Positions 26,336 through 35,077 of a stretch of 64,000 nt of DNA are shown here, piece by piece (position 1 is the first letter of the stretch; every line of letters starts with the position of its first letter). The stretch spans positions 1-64,000 of the forward strand of contig CAZTSX010000009.1 in assembly GCA_964616825.1 (NCBI GenBank), given 5' to 3'. This DNA comes from QYOJ01 sp964616825 (GTDB taxonomy: Bacteria > Bacteroidota > Bacteroidia > Bacteroidales > FEN-979). Made by a program: the position numbers and the translations under genes. The notes beneath the pieces are model-generated. The model saw only the letters and a program-made list of their open reading frames with translations, searched no databases and was not told where the DNA came from.

Positions 26336-26893
26336 GATCCTCTCTCCGGCTTTTGTCATGATCGACTCAGGATGAAACTGCAACCCCCTGACATCGTATT
26401 CCTTATGTCTGAGAGCCAGGATATTCCCCTCTTGGCTCACTGCCGTAACATCCAGACATCCAGGCAGATCTGACGGATCAACAACCCACGAATGGTAGAG
26501 CCCTACGGATTCTCCATCAGAAACATCATCAAACAGTTTTTCGTCTGATTGTATGATCTTCATCTTTGTGGTCACACCATGATTAACCTCCCGGAGGTTG
26601 ATCAGCCTGCCTCCATAAACCTCTGCAATCGCCTGGTGACCCAGGCATATTCCCAGAATCCGTTTGGTTGGGCCAAACTGGCGAACCACATGACACATGT
26701 CAGGAAAATCAGCCGGAAGCCCCGGCCCGGGTGAAATCAGGATGCTGGTGAAATGATTAATTTGTTCGGAATCCAACTGATCGGAACGGACGATCTCATA
26801 TTCATGAACCTTGCCCTCCTCAACAAGTTGAACCAGGTTGAAAGTGAAGGAATCGAAGTTATCGATGATCAGTAAGCTGGATTTGTGAGCCAT
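24686..26893 (-). CDS. PabA glutamine amidotransferase fused in frame to a family 5 peptide-binding lipoprotein
   Basis: 735 residues with no internal stop. Residues 1-~192 are a complete PabA/TrpG-type amidotransferase, with oxyanion SPGPG, nucleophile C83 in GICLGHQ and H174/E176 in LQFHPES. The frame continues through GERIMNNWLKNLL into a lipoprotein signal (hydrophobic run, lipobox FFASC with C208). A full-length SBP family 5 domain follows (NITSLDPAFARDQANIW, RPVGTGPFQL, DAENYLSLF). PabA with PabB makes aminodeoxychorismate for folate; the second half resembles OppA/DppA. The 26893 start avoids overlap with the divergent pabB. No ABC permease genes are nearby. PabA rather than TrpG is favoured by the adjacent pabB and pabC. 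Confidence 0.85.
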   Translation of the reverse strand: MAHKSSLLIIDNFDSFTFNLVQLVEEGKVHEYEIVRSDQLDSEQINHFTSILISPGPGLPADFPDMCHVVRQFGPTKRILGICLGHQAIAEVYGGRLINLREVNHGVTTKMKIIQSDEKLFDDVSDGESVGLYHSWVVDPSDLPGCLDVTAVSQEGNILALRHKEYDVRGLQFHPESIMTKAGERIMNNWLKNLLFIPLLVLLFFASCKQKFEPVDERKVFRYNEAANITSLDPAFARDQANIWATHQLFNGLVQLNNKLEVLPCIARSWDISDDGLQYIFHLRQDVRFHDDPCFPAGKGRRVIADDFAYSFSRLRDPATAAAGAWVFNHVVTENPFLAIDDSTLAIRMTNPFPPFPGLLTMQYCSVIPWEAVTCYGSEFRERPVGTGPFQLAYWKEGVKLVMTRNPHYFEVENGKQLPLLEAVSVTFLADKQAAFLQFVQGKFDFMSGIDPSYKDELLTREGQLNPKFADRFHLITQPYLNTEYLGILVDPLSRLIKDNPLKTRLVRKAINLAFDRRKMIMYLRNNIGIPGIYGMIPPGMPGFDSTRIWYDYQPEIALRLLEEAGFSQDGEIPSITLVTTPDYLDICKYIQHQVAAIGITLEIEVSPPAAVKEMKAQAKIPFFRASWIADYPDAENYLSLFYSPNFCPRGPNYTHYRNPEYDRLFKQSMSITEEGARLEAYQQMERIMMKDAPVVVLYYDQVLRFVWNNVYGIGGNPMNLLTLKRVYKENTKSG

Positions 26894-26916
26894 CCTAAAA
26901 AAGGCTATTATTGCAT

Positions 26917-26924
26917 CAAAAATA
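26917..26924 (-). promoter_or_regulatory. Candidate pabA -7 box
   Basis: The minus strand reads TATTTTTG (TAnnTTTG), 23 bases before the pabA ATG, inside the 46-base divergent gap with pabB. Confidence 0.4.
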
Positions 26925-26939
26925 AGAATATTCACAGAC

Positions 26940-27908
26940 ATGTTACCTGAGGGTTTCAAACGGATGAATGAGCTGGGCTCGAAGGGTGAAACATTTCTCT
27001 TTGTGATCGATTTCAATATGGACGCTCCTCTTGTTATCTCTCCCGGGGAAGCAGAAAAACAGGGTATCTTTTTTCAAGTTCATCAACAGAAAAATTTCCG
27101 CGACAAACATATCCCTCAGGAACCTTTCACCTTTACCAGGCATCCGGTAACATTTGATTCTTACCACAGTTCATTCGAGCATGTCATGAAGCATATCCGG
27201 GCAGGGAATTCATACCTTGTCAATCTCACCTTCCCTACCCTCATCGAAACCACTCTTTCCCTGGAAGAGATATTCTACCGTAGCCAGGCACGTTATAAGC
27301 TATTGATAGAAGACAGTCTGGTCGTTTTCTCCCCGGAGAAGTTCATTCAAATTACTAACGACAGGATCTCCTCCTATCCCATGAAAGGAACAATCGATGC
27401 TTCGTTGCCTGACGCTGCTGACAGGCTGCTTAATGACCCGAAGGAACTGGCTGAGCATCATACGATCGTCGACCTGATTCGGAATGATCTGAGCATGGTT
27501 GCCAAACAGGTAAAAGTAGAGCGTTTCAGGTATGTGGAGGAGATTGAAACCAATATGAAGCCCTTGCTTCAGACCAGCTCGGAGATCACCGGGGTATTGC
27601 CTGCTGGTTATGAGAGTCGCATCGGGGAGATTCTCTTCCGGCTGTTACCTGCCGGCTCTGTTACAGGAGCACCAAAACAAAAGACTATAGAGATCATCCA
27701 CGAATCGGAGCTCTATGATCGGAATTTTTATACCGGGGTTATGGGTTATTTTGACGGAAAAAACCTGGACTCCGGTGTGATGATCCGCTATATTGAACAA
27801 ACCCCTGACGGCATGATCTTTAAAAGTGGCGGCGGCATCACCTCCTTCAGTTGTGCAGAATCGGAATACAGGGAGATGACAGACAAAGTATATGTGCCTT
27901 TTACTTGA
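26940..27908 (+). CDS. pabB: Aminodeoxychorismate synthase component I
   Basis: 322 residues, a short form holding only the chorismate-binding catalytic domain, as is common for Bacteroidota PabB. Signatures: YLVNLTFPT, PMKGTIDASLPDA, ADRLLNDPKELAEH, TIVDLIRNDLS, ETSSEITG-like TSSEITG and LLPAGSVTGAPKQKTIEII. It adds ammonia from PabA to chorismate. A second Met at 26964 is possible, but residues before it look conserved. The end overlaps pabC by 17 bases. The gene diverges from the pabA fusion, so the PabA and PabB subunits are made from separate transcripts. Confidence 0.92.
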   Translation: MLPEGFKRMNELGSKGETFLFVIDFNMDAPLVISPGEAEKQGIFFQVHQQKNFRDKHIPQEPFTFTRHPVTFDSYHSSFEHVMKHIRAGNSYLVNLTFPTLIETTLSLEEIFYRSQARYKLLIEDSLVVFSPEKFIQITNDRISSYPMKGTIDASLPDAADRLLNDPKELAEHHTIVDLIRNDLSMVAKQVKVERFRYVEEIETNMKPLLQTSSEITGVLPAGYESRIGEILFRLLPAGSVTGAPKQKTIEIIHESELYDRNFYTGVMGYFDGKNLDSGVMIRYIEQTPDGMIFKSGGGITSFSCAESEYREMTDKVYVPFT

Positions 27909-28482
27909 AACGATAAAAGTAAGAAACCGGTGTTTTCATCATGTTGAATATCACCAGGAGAGGGTGAATCAAAGCCGGGCTGTATTGTTTCCAGTGAGTG
28001 AGCAGTTAACCCTGTCTGATATCTTTATACCTCCTGAACTTACAAAGGAAATCTACAAATGCCGGGTAACCTATGGCGAGAAAATCGAACGCATTACATT
28101 CCTCCCCTATGTTAAAAAAGTGGTGAACCGGGTAAAACTGATTAAAGCAGACAACCTCGAATATCCATTTAAATATCTCAACAGAGCTGCTTTTGTTCAG
28201 CTTCAGGAAAACAATCCCGGATACGATGAAGTGATCATTGTTCAAAACGGATTGATTACCGACACCACATACAGCAACCTGGCTTTTTATACTGGAAGTA
28301 AGTGGTATACACCAGCCACTCCGATCCTGAAAGGAACCTGCCGTCAACGACTTCTGGATGAAGGCTTATTGGATGAGGCGGATATTCCACCGGTGGATCT
28401 ACCCCGATTCACCCGGATCTCGTTGATAAATGCCATGCTGGAACTGGATGAACTGTCGTTCTCAACCCAGCAGATCCGGTAA
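27892..28482 (+). CDS. pabC: Class IV aminotransferase, probable aminodeoxychorismate lyase
   Basis: 196 residues, shorter than E. coli PabC (~270) but typical of the compact Bacteroidota class IV proteins next to pabB. The PLP lysine is probably in YPFKYLNR. DEVIIVQNGLITDTTYSNLAF and PILKGTCRQRLLDEGL are the cofactor-phosphate and substrate regions. It would release p-aminobenzoate and pyruvate from aminodeoxychorismate. The 17-base overlap with pabB implies translational coupling. A general branched-chain-type aminotransferase is the main alternative, made unlikely by context. Confidence 0.87.
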   Translation: MCLLLETIKVRNRCFHHVEYHQERVNQSRAVLFPVSEQLTLSDIFIPPELTKEIYKCRVTYGEKIERITFLPYVKKVVNRVKLIKADNLEYPFKYLNRAAFVQLQENNPGYDEVIIVQNGLITDTTYSNLAFYTGSKWYTPATPILKGTCRQRLLDEGLLDEADIPPVDLPRFTRISLINAMLELDELSFSTQQIR

Positions 28483-28499
28483 CCAAACACTCTTTTTCG

Positions 28500-28507
28500 T
28501 ATCTTTG
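28500..28507 (+). promoter_or_regulatory. Candidate -7 box for the first M1 peptidase
   Basis: TATCTTTG (followed by CAA) matches the Bacteroidota -7 consensus TAnnTTTG. It lies 34 bases before the ATG at 28542, right after the pabC stop. No TTTG at -33. Confidence 0.5.
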
Positions 28508-28541
28508 CAAACTTAAACCAACCCAAAACCATCCCGATATC

Positions 28542-30539
28542 ATGAAACAATTATTACTCACGCTACTTATAGTGGGTCTCTCCACAACAGTGGCAGTCTC
28601 TCAACTCACGAATACCATGAAGGGATCTCAGATCTGCTCCATGAAGAAATCAAAATCGACTTCGCTTCCATCGCTACCAGGCAAGGTTCAATCCGGACCC
28701 TTACACGCTTTCGATGTTCTGAAGTACACACTCAACGTAGATATTTACGACTGCTTTTCTGCTCCATATCCACACAGTTTTGACGCGACAGAGATCATCA
28801 AATTCAAGGTGGACTCCACACTGAATTCTATCGTCCTCGATGCCAACTCAACTACTCTGGTAATCAACTCGGTTAGTCTGGCAGGTGTTTCTTTTACACA
28901 TGCTGACAGTCTGCTGACCATCCAGCTCAATCAGACTTACAATCCTGATGACACGGTTGAAGTAGGCATTGATTATCACCATAACAACATAGACGACGAT
29001 GCATTCTATGCAAATAACGGGTTCGTCTTTACCGATTGCGAACCGGAAGGCGCCCGAAAGTGGTTTCCATGCTGGGATAAACCTTCTGATAAAGCCAAAT
29101 TGGATATGACAGCAAAGGTCCCAAACACAGTCAAACTTGGATCAAATGGTGCGCTGGCCGACTCTACACAAACAGCTGACACTATTTGGTACCACTGGGT
29201 AAGCGAACACAACATTGCCACATATATTATGGTCCTCACCGGGAAAGTGAATTATAACCTGGACATAGTTTACTGGCATAAGTTGTCCAATCCTGACGAC
29301 AGTATTCCAATCCGGTTTTACTACAATAACGGTGAAAACCCTTCTGCCATCGAGGAGATGATTATCCCCATGGCCGACTGGTTTTCTGAGAACTTCTGCG
29401 AGCATCCCTTCCAGAAGGATGGTTTTGCCACCCTGAACAGCGATTTCACCTGGGGAGGGATGGAGAACCAGACACTGACCTCTTTATGCCCTGGGTGCTG
29501 GGCCGAGTGGCTTATTGCCCATGAATTTGCTCATCAATGGTTTGGAGATATGATCACCTGTGCAACATGGGCAGACATATGGGTTAACGAAGGATTTGCC
29601 ACCTGGAGTGAAGCATTCTGGTATGAAAGTTATGCCGGCTATGCAGCTTATAAGGCCGATATTAACGGAAACGCAACCTGGTACCTCAATAACAATCCCG
29701 GTTGGGCAATCTCGGAACCCGAGTGGGCAATCATAACCCCGCCTCCCAGTGTGATGTTCAACTACGCGATCACATATTGCAAAGGTTCCACAATCCTTCA
29801 TATGCTTCGTTATATTTTAGGGGATCCCCTGTTTTTTGAAGTGCTGCAAACTTATTCCAACGATCCGGATCTGAAGTATTATTCTGCCGTCATTCCTGAT
29901 TTCATGCAGATTGTCAATGATGTGACCGGTGCAGATTACGACTGGTTCTTCAACCAGTGGATCTATGAGCCCAATCACCCTCACTATCAGAACACCTATA
30001 ATTTCCAGGATTTGGGTAACGACCAGTGGCAGGTGAATTTTTATACTGAACAGATTCAGCCCGATCCTGATTTTTTCAAGATGCCGATGGAACTGAAAAT
30101 CCGGTTTTCTGACTATTCCGATACTGTTGTTACCGTTATGAATGACTCTAACCACCAGTTATTCGCCTGGTTGTTTGACAAACAACCGGTTACCTTCCAG
30201 TTTGATCCATACAACAACATCGTGATCAAGGAACAATCTACAATCATTGGAATCACCGATCGCCATAAATTAACCGGCAAGGTACATCTCTTTCAGAATG
30301 TCCCAAATCCAACAGGACAATCCACATCCATTAGTTTTCAGATTGATGAGCCTATGTTTGTTCACCTGGCTTTGTACAATACTATGAGCAAGCAAGTTCT
30401 TGCCCTGGTAAATGGAAACAAATCACCCGGAAAACATGCAGTGACAGTTGATTGCAGCAACCTGAGACCTGGAATCTATTTCTACACAATCAACACCAAC
30501 GGATCTAAGATCACGAAGAAACTGATTGTTGCCAGGTAA
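28542..30539 (+). CDS. Secreted M1-family zinc aminopeptidase with type IX sorting domain (copy 1)
   Basis: 665 residues with signal peptide (MKQLLLTLLIVGLSTTVAVSQ). Gluzincin M1 motifs: substrate-binding GGMEN, zinc site HEFAH (H327, E328, H331) with third ligand E350 in WVNEGFATW, and transition-state Tyr in YCKGST. A C-terminal sorting domain starts near NVPNPTGQSTSISF and ends GIYFYTINTNGSKITKKLIVAR, so T9SS export is expected. It is closely related along its length to the next gene. It probably trims peptides at the cell surface for nutrition; substrate preference is unknown. Confidence 0.92.
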   Translation: MKQLLLTLLIVGLSTTVAVSQLTNTMKGSQICSMKKSKSTSLPSLPGKVQSGPLHAFDVLKYTLNVDIYDCFSAPYPHSFDATEIIKFKVDSTLNSIVLDANSTTLVINSVSLAGVSFTHADSLLTIQLNQTYNPDDTVEVGIDYHHNNIDDDAFYANNGFVFTDCEPEGARKWFPCWDKPSDKAKLDMTAKVPNTVKLGSNGALADSTQTADTIWYHWVSEHNIATYIMVLTGKVNYNLDIVYWHKLSNPDDSIPIRFYYNNGENPSAIEEMIIPMADWFSENFCEHPFQKDGFATLNSDFTWGGMENQTLTSLCPGCWAEWLIAHEFAHQWFGDMITCATWADIWVNEGFATWSEAFWYESYAGYAAYKADINGNATWYLNNNPGWAISEPEWAIITPPPSVMFNYAITYCKGSTILHMLRYILGDPLFFEVLQTYSNDPDLKYYSAVIPDFMQIVNDVTGADYDWFFNQWIYEPNHPHYQNTYNFQDLGNDQWQVNFYTEQIQPDPDFFKMPMELKIRFSDYSDTVVTVMNDSNHQLFAWLFDKQPVTFQFDPYNNIVIKEQSTIIGITDRHKLTGKVHLFQNVPNPTGQSTSISFQIDEPMFVHLALYNTMSKQVLALVNGNKSPGKHAVTVDCSNLRPGIYFYTINTNGSKITKKLIVAR

Positions 30540-30548
30540 GCTGTGATA

Positions 30549-30566
30549 ATCCGCGTCATCCGCGTA
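30549..30566 (+). repeat. Tandem 9-base repeat between the two M1 genes
   Basis: ATCCGCGTC (30549-30557) is followed directly by ATCCGCGTA (30558-30566), in the 44-base gap between the paralogous M1 peptidase genes. It is a short direct repeat, GC-rich against an AT-rich gap, and might be a remnant of a dispersed repeat. Confidence 0.5.
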
Positions 30567-30583
30567 CCATTAAATTTTTCAAG

Positions 30584-32518
30584 ATGAAAAAACTATCTCT
30601 TATCTCCATTTTTGCTTTCGTCATGAGCGTTGGCCTCTCCGCCATGATACCTGCAGCCACATCCGACACTGCTCACTGGTACATGGAGCACAGTTATGAT
30701 GTATTGCAATACAAACTGGAGGTCGATCTATACGACAACTATGCAACCCCCTACCCAAAAACCTTCACGGCAACTGAGATTATCACGTTCCGGGTTGACT
30801 CTACCCTGAGCTCGATCATGCTGAATGCTATAAATACCTCGCTGGAGATCGATTCGGTTAACCTGGCTGCTGTTTCATACACACATATAAATGACACGCT
30901 GACACTTCAGCTTGATCAGACATACAATCCAGGAGATGTGGTGGAGGTAAAGATAAACTACCGCCATCTGGATGTAGCAGATCAGGGACTTTATGTCTCA
31001 GGGGGCTTCGTCTTTACCGACTTCCCGCCTGAAGGAGCACGTAAAGTGTTTCCCTGCTGGGACCGCCCCTCAGATAAAGCGACCTGGGAACTAACCGCCA
31101 AAGTACCCATCGACGTCAGGCTTGGTTCAACAGGTTACCTGGCCGACTCCACTATCGTTGCCGATACGATATGGTACCATTGGATCTCGGATAACCAGGT
31201 AGCCACCTACCTCATCACCTGGACATCCTACAACAACTGGCTTATCAACATCTCCTGGTGGTATAATCCCATCATTCCCAACGACAGTGCGCCAATCTGG
31301 CTCTACCACAAATCAAATGAGATCCTTACCAATGTATTAACCAAGATTCCGTTGATGACAGACCTTTTTTCTGAAAGATTTGGCGAGTATCCATTTGAAA
31401 AAATCGGATTCGCCACGATTACAACGTTTCCCTGGGCCGGAATGGAGAACCAGACCATGGTCAACCTGAAGCCCGGAGGGTATAACGATGAGCCTTTGAT
31501 CGCACACGAACATGCCCACATGTGGTTTGGCGACCTGGTTACATGCGGAACCTGGGCCGATATCTGGTTGAACGAAGGGTTTGGCACCTACTGTGCACAA
31601 CTCTGGTTAGAACATCAAAACGGTTATAACGCTTACAAAAACAAGATGAATTCGCTTGCCAATTACTACATCAGTTATAATCCAGGCTGGCCTATATACA
31701 ATCCGGAGTGGGCGATACAAACACCTTCCGCCAATGAGCTTTACAATGTAGCCATCTCTTATTATAAAGGGGCATGCGTGCTTTTTCAGTTGAGATATGT
31801 CCTTGGTGATTCAATGTTCTTTGCAGTCATGAATGCCTATGCAACAGACACAAGCTATATGTATAGAAATGCCGTCACCGAAGATTTCATGGCTGTAACT
31901 AATGCAGTGACCGGGGAGGATTATACATGGTTCTTCGACGAGTGGGTCTATGCACCTGATCATCCTGTTTACAGTAATGTCTGGGAACGGGAAGATATCG
32001 GAGGAAATCAGTTTAAGGTGATCCTGGATATGGCGCAAACTCAGACAGGCACTCTCTTTTTCAAGATGCCCGTTGAGGTCCAGGTCGATTTCAGTGACGG
32101 CTCAGATACGATCGTCACAGGTATGAACGATACCAATCCACAAACTCTTGAATGGATCTTTGATAAATATCCTGAAAACGTAACATTTGATCCCGGCAGG
32201 ATGATCCTGCTCAAACAAGGAAGCACTGTTGTTGGTATGAAGCAGCGGGATGAAAGTGGCTTCAGGTTGAAACAGAATGAACCCAATCCCTTTCAGGACG
32301 CGACTTCTATCTCCTATTCACTCGACGAAGAGGTAGCAGTGAAGATTACAATCCTCAATAACCAGGGGCAAATCATCCTTACCCCAGTCAATCAATCCCA
32401 TCAACCGGGAGAGTACAGGTTTTCATTGAATGGGGCTCAACTCTCCCCGGGCATCTATTACTGTAATATGGAAGCCGGAAAAAGCATCCGGACGATCAAA
32501 TTGATCCATCAGGAATAG
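30584..32518 (+). CDS. Secreted M1-family zinc aminopeptidase with type IX sorting domain (copy 2)
   Basis: 644 residues with a signal peptide (hydrophobic run to about residue 25). M1 motifs: AGMEN, zinc site HEHAH (H308, E309, H312), third ligand E331 in WLNEGFGTY and YYKGAC. The sorting domain starts near NEPNPFQDATSISYS and ends with GIYYCNMEAGKSIRTIKLI. It shares order and many exact stretches with copy 1, for example FVFTD, PPEGAR/EPEGAR, FPCWD and ADTIWYHW, so it is a tandem duplicate. The intergenic gap is only 44 bases, so co-transcription is likely. Confidence 0.92.
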   Translation: MKKLSLISIFAFVMSVGLSAMIPAATSDTAHWYMEHSYDVLQYKLEVDLYDNYATPYPKTFTATEIITFRVDSTLSSIMLNAINTSLEIDSVNLAAVSYTHINDTLTLQLDQTYNPGDVVEVKINYRHLDVADQGLYVSGGFVFTDFPPEGARKVFPCWDRPSDKATWELTAKVPIDVRLGSTGYLADSTIVADTIWYHWISDNQVATYLITWTSYNNWLINISWWYNPIIPNDSAPIWLYHKSNEILTNVLTKIPLMTDLFSERFGEYPFEKIGFATITTFPWAGMENQTMVNLKPGGYNDEPLIAHEHAHMWFGDLVTCGTWADIWLNEGFGTYCAQLWLEHQNGYNAYKNKMNSLANYYISYNPGWPIYNPEWAIQTPSANELYNVAISYYKGACVLFQLRYVLGDSMFFAVMNAYATDTSYMYRNAVTEDFMAVTNAVTGEDYTWFFDEWVYAPDHPVYSNVWEREDIGGNQFKVILDMAQTQTGTLFFKMPVEVQVDFSDGSDTIVTGMNDTNPQTLEWIFDKYPENVTFDPGRMILLKQGSTVVGMKQRDESGFRLKQNEPNPFQDATSISYSLDEEVAVKITILNNQGQIILTPVNQSHQPGEYRFSLNGAQLSPGIYYCNMEAGKSIRTIKLIHQE

Positions 32519-32537
32519 CGGCGACAGACAGGGGCTT

Positions 32538-34994
32538 TTAAGAAAACTTCAGTGAATTTTTGACTTTTGTCTTGAGCAGGGCTGCTGAACCGATCTCTTT
32601 CATCTCATCGATGTATAGGAAATTCAATCCTTTGATGTATTCGGTTTTGATCTCTTCGATATCTTTCCTGTTCTCTTCAGACAGGATGATGTCGGTGATC
32701 CTTGCCCGTTTGGCTGCAAGGATCTTCTCCCGGATTCCTCCTACAGGCATCACTTTCCCGCGCAGGGTGATCTCACCGGTCATCGCCATATTCTTCTTCA
32801 CTTTCCGCTGCGTGAAAGCCGACGCCAAAGCTGTGAAGATGGTAATTCCTGCTGATGGGCCGTCTTTTGGTGTGGCTCCTTCAGGTATATGGATATGAAT
32901 ATTCCATTTCTGAAACAGTTCCGGATCAATGTCAAAGTCGGCTGTATGTGCTTTCAGGTATGCCACTGCAATGGAGGCAGACTCCTTCATCACATCTCCC
33001 AGATTTCCGGTCAGGGTAAGTTCTCCTTTCCCTTTACTCAGGCTCACCTCGATGAACAGGATCTCTCCGCCATACATTGTCCAGGCTAGTCCGGTCACTA
33101 CTCCAGCTTGTTCGTTGTTGATCTGTTTGTCGACCTGGAAGACAGGCGCCCCCAAAATAACCGGGAGATCTTTGAGCTTCAGCGTCTTATTGAAACGCTC
33201 CTTCATCACGATAGACTTGGCCCTCGAGCGAATAATCTTGGCAATCGCTTTCTCCAGTCCACGTACACCCGATTCCCGCGTATAATCTTCGATGATTTTC
33301 TGCAAGATCTCCCGCGTAAAAACAACCCGGGTTTTCTTCATCCCATGTCCCTTCAATTGTTTTGGGATCAGATGCTGGACAGCTATTTCAATCTTCTCTT
33401 CAAGCAAGTAACCAGGGAGTTCAATGACCTCCATTCTGTCGCGCAATGCCGGATGTATTGTACTCAATGTGTTTGCCGTAGCGATGAACATGATTCGGGA
33501 AAGATCGTAATCCACCTCCAGGAAATTATCGTGAAAGGCAATATTCTGTTCAGGATCGAGAATCTCAAGCAATGCTGCCTGCGGATCCCCGTTGATATTC
33601 ATTCCGGCAACCTTATCTACCTCATCCAGGACATAAACCGGATTTGAAGATTTCACTTTTTTGATACTCTGAATGATCCTTCCTGGCATCGCACCAATGT
33701 AAGTTTTCCTGTGCCCTCTCAACTCGGATTCATCCCGTAATCCGCCTAAAGACATCCGGATATATTTCCGCTCCAGGGAACGCGCAATGGATTTCCCTAA
33801 AGAGGTCTTTCCAACACCCGGAGGTCCAACCAGACAAAGGATAGGTGATTTCAGGTCATTCTTCAACTTGATCACGGCCAGAAACTCAATGATACGGTCT
33901 TTGATTTTTTCCAGCCCATAATGATCCTCATCAAGCACTCTCTTTCCATGCACCAGATCCAGGTTATCAACAGTATACTCATTCCACGGAAGTTGTACCA
34001 GCGTCTCCAGGTAGTTGATCTGGATCGAATATTCCGCTGCTGCCGGGTGCATCCGTTGAAGCTTGTTGATCTCCTTCTCAAAAACCTCCGCTACCTCATT
34101 CGACCATTTTTTGTTTTTCGCTTGCTGCCGTAACTCCTTAACTTCCTGCATATTCGGACTCCCGCCTAACTCCTCCTGAATGGTTTTCAACTGCTGGTTG
34201 AGCAAATAATCCCGCTGTTGCTTGTCCATCTCCGTCTTCACCTTCTCCTGAATATTTTGCTTGAGTTCAATTACTTGTAATTCATTGGTCAGGTGACCGA
34301 GTACAAGGTTTGCCCGCTTTTTCAAGTCTGAAACCTCAAGTAAAACCTGCTTCTCAGCCAGTTCAATATTCAGGTTTGATGAGACAAAATGAACCAGGAA
34401 CGAAGGGCTCTCGATATTTTTAATAGCAAATGCTGCCTCAGAAGGTATGTTTGGCGATTTATTGATGATCTGTATCGAAAGGTCTTTCAGGGAAGAGATT
34501 AACGCATTAAACTCTCCTTTATCTATGATGGGGCCCTCTACAATCCCATAGGCCTCGACCCTCGCCTTGATATATGGCTCCGATTGAATCAGTTCAGTTA
34601 CGCGAAATCTGCGTTTCCCCTGGATAATAGCTGTTGTACTGCCATCAGGCATTTGCAACAGCTTTATGATCTGCGCAACTGTTCCTGTTTCACTGAGGTC
34701 ATGAAATTCCGGATCTTCTACATTGGCATCTTTTTGTGAAACAGTGCCAATGATACGTGTTGTTTTGTAGTACTCCTTGATCAGGGTGATGGACTTATCG
34801 CGCCCCACGGTGATCGGGATGACTACACCCGGGAAAAGAACCGTATTTCTCAGTGGGAGGATCGGAAGGATCTCAGGGACATCTTCCGCATTCATCTGCT
34901 CCTCATCCTCTGATGAGAGCAGCGGAATAAATTCAGTTTCTGAATCGAGCAGATCGGATATAGAAAGTATATTTTTGTCAAGTGATTTTTCCAT
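32538..34994 (-). CDS. lon: ATP-dependent Lon protease
   Basis: 818 residues from the ATG at 34994; a TTG five codons upstream is an alternative. It has an N-terminal LAN domain (PILPLRNTVLFPGVVIP), a coiled linker (LLNQQLKTIQEELG), an AAA+ domain with Walker A GPPGVGKTS and Walker B VYVLDEVDK, and a protease domain. The catalytic dyad is Ser714 (PKDGPSAG) and Lys757 (GGIREKILAA), with the 43-residue spacing of E. coli Lon. It degrades misfolded and regulatory proteins. It lies 83 bases downstream of the GlmU-like gene on the same strand. Confidence 0.96.
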   Translation of the reverse strand: MEKSLDKNILSISDLLDSETEFIPLLSSEDEEQMNAEDVPEILPILPLRNTVLFPGVVIPITVGRDKSITLIKEYYKTTRIIGTVSQKDANVEDPEFHDLSETGTVAQIIKLLQMPDGSTTAIIQGKRRFRVTELIQSEPYIKARVEAYGIVEGPIIDKGEFNALISSLKDLSIQIINKSPNIPSEAAFAIKNIESPSFLVHFVSSNLNIELAEKQVLLEVSDLKKRANLVLGHLTNELQVIELKQNIQEKVKTEMDKQQRDYLLNQQLKTIQEELGGSPNMQEVKELRQQAKNKKWSNEVAEVFEKEINKLQRMHPAAAEYSIQINYLETLVQLPWNEYTVDNLDLVHGKRVLDEDHYGLEKIKDRIIEFLAVIKLKNDLKSPILCLVGPPGVGKTSLGKSIARSLERKYIRMSLGGLRDESELRGHRKTYIGAMPGRIIQSIKKVKSSNPVYVLDEVDKVAGMNINGDPQAALLEILDPEQNIAFHDNFLEVDYDLSRIMFIATANTLSTIHPALRDRMEVIELPGYLLEEKIEIAVQHLIPKQLKGHGMKKTRVVFTREILQKIIEDYTRESGVRGLEKAIAKIIRSRAKSIVMKERFNKTLKLKDLPVILGAPVFQVDKQINNEQAGVVTGLAWTMYGGEILFIEVSLSKGKGELTLTGNLGDVMKESASIAVAYLKAHTADFDIDPELFQKWNIHIHIPEGATPKDGPSAGITIFTALASAFTQRKVKKNMAMTGEITLRGKVMPVGGIREKILAAKRARITDIILSEENRKDIEEIKTEYIKGLNFLYIDEMKEIGSAALLKTKVKNSLKFS

Positions 34995-35077
34995 GATCAC
35001 ATCAGTCAATTTGTCATAAAAGCAAACAAAATAAGTTGTGTGTGGTATTTACAACTATTGTACCAACGAATGAGGTG

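Noticed and set aside
26894..27016. Longer start for the pabA fusion at 27016
   Set aside because: The added residues are not amidotransferase-like and overlap the divergent pabB.
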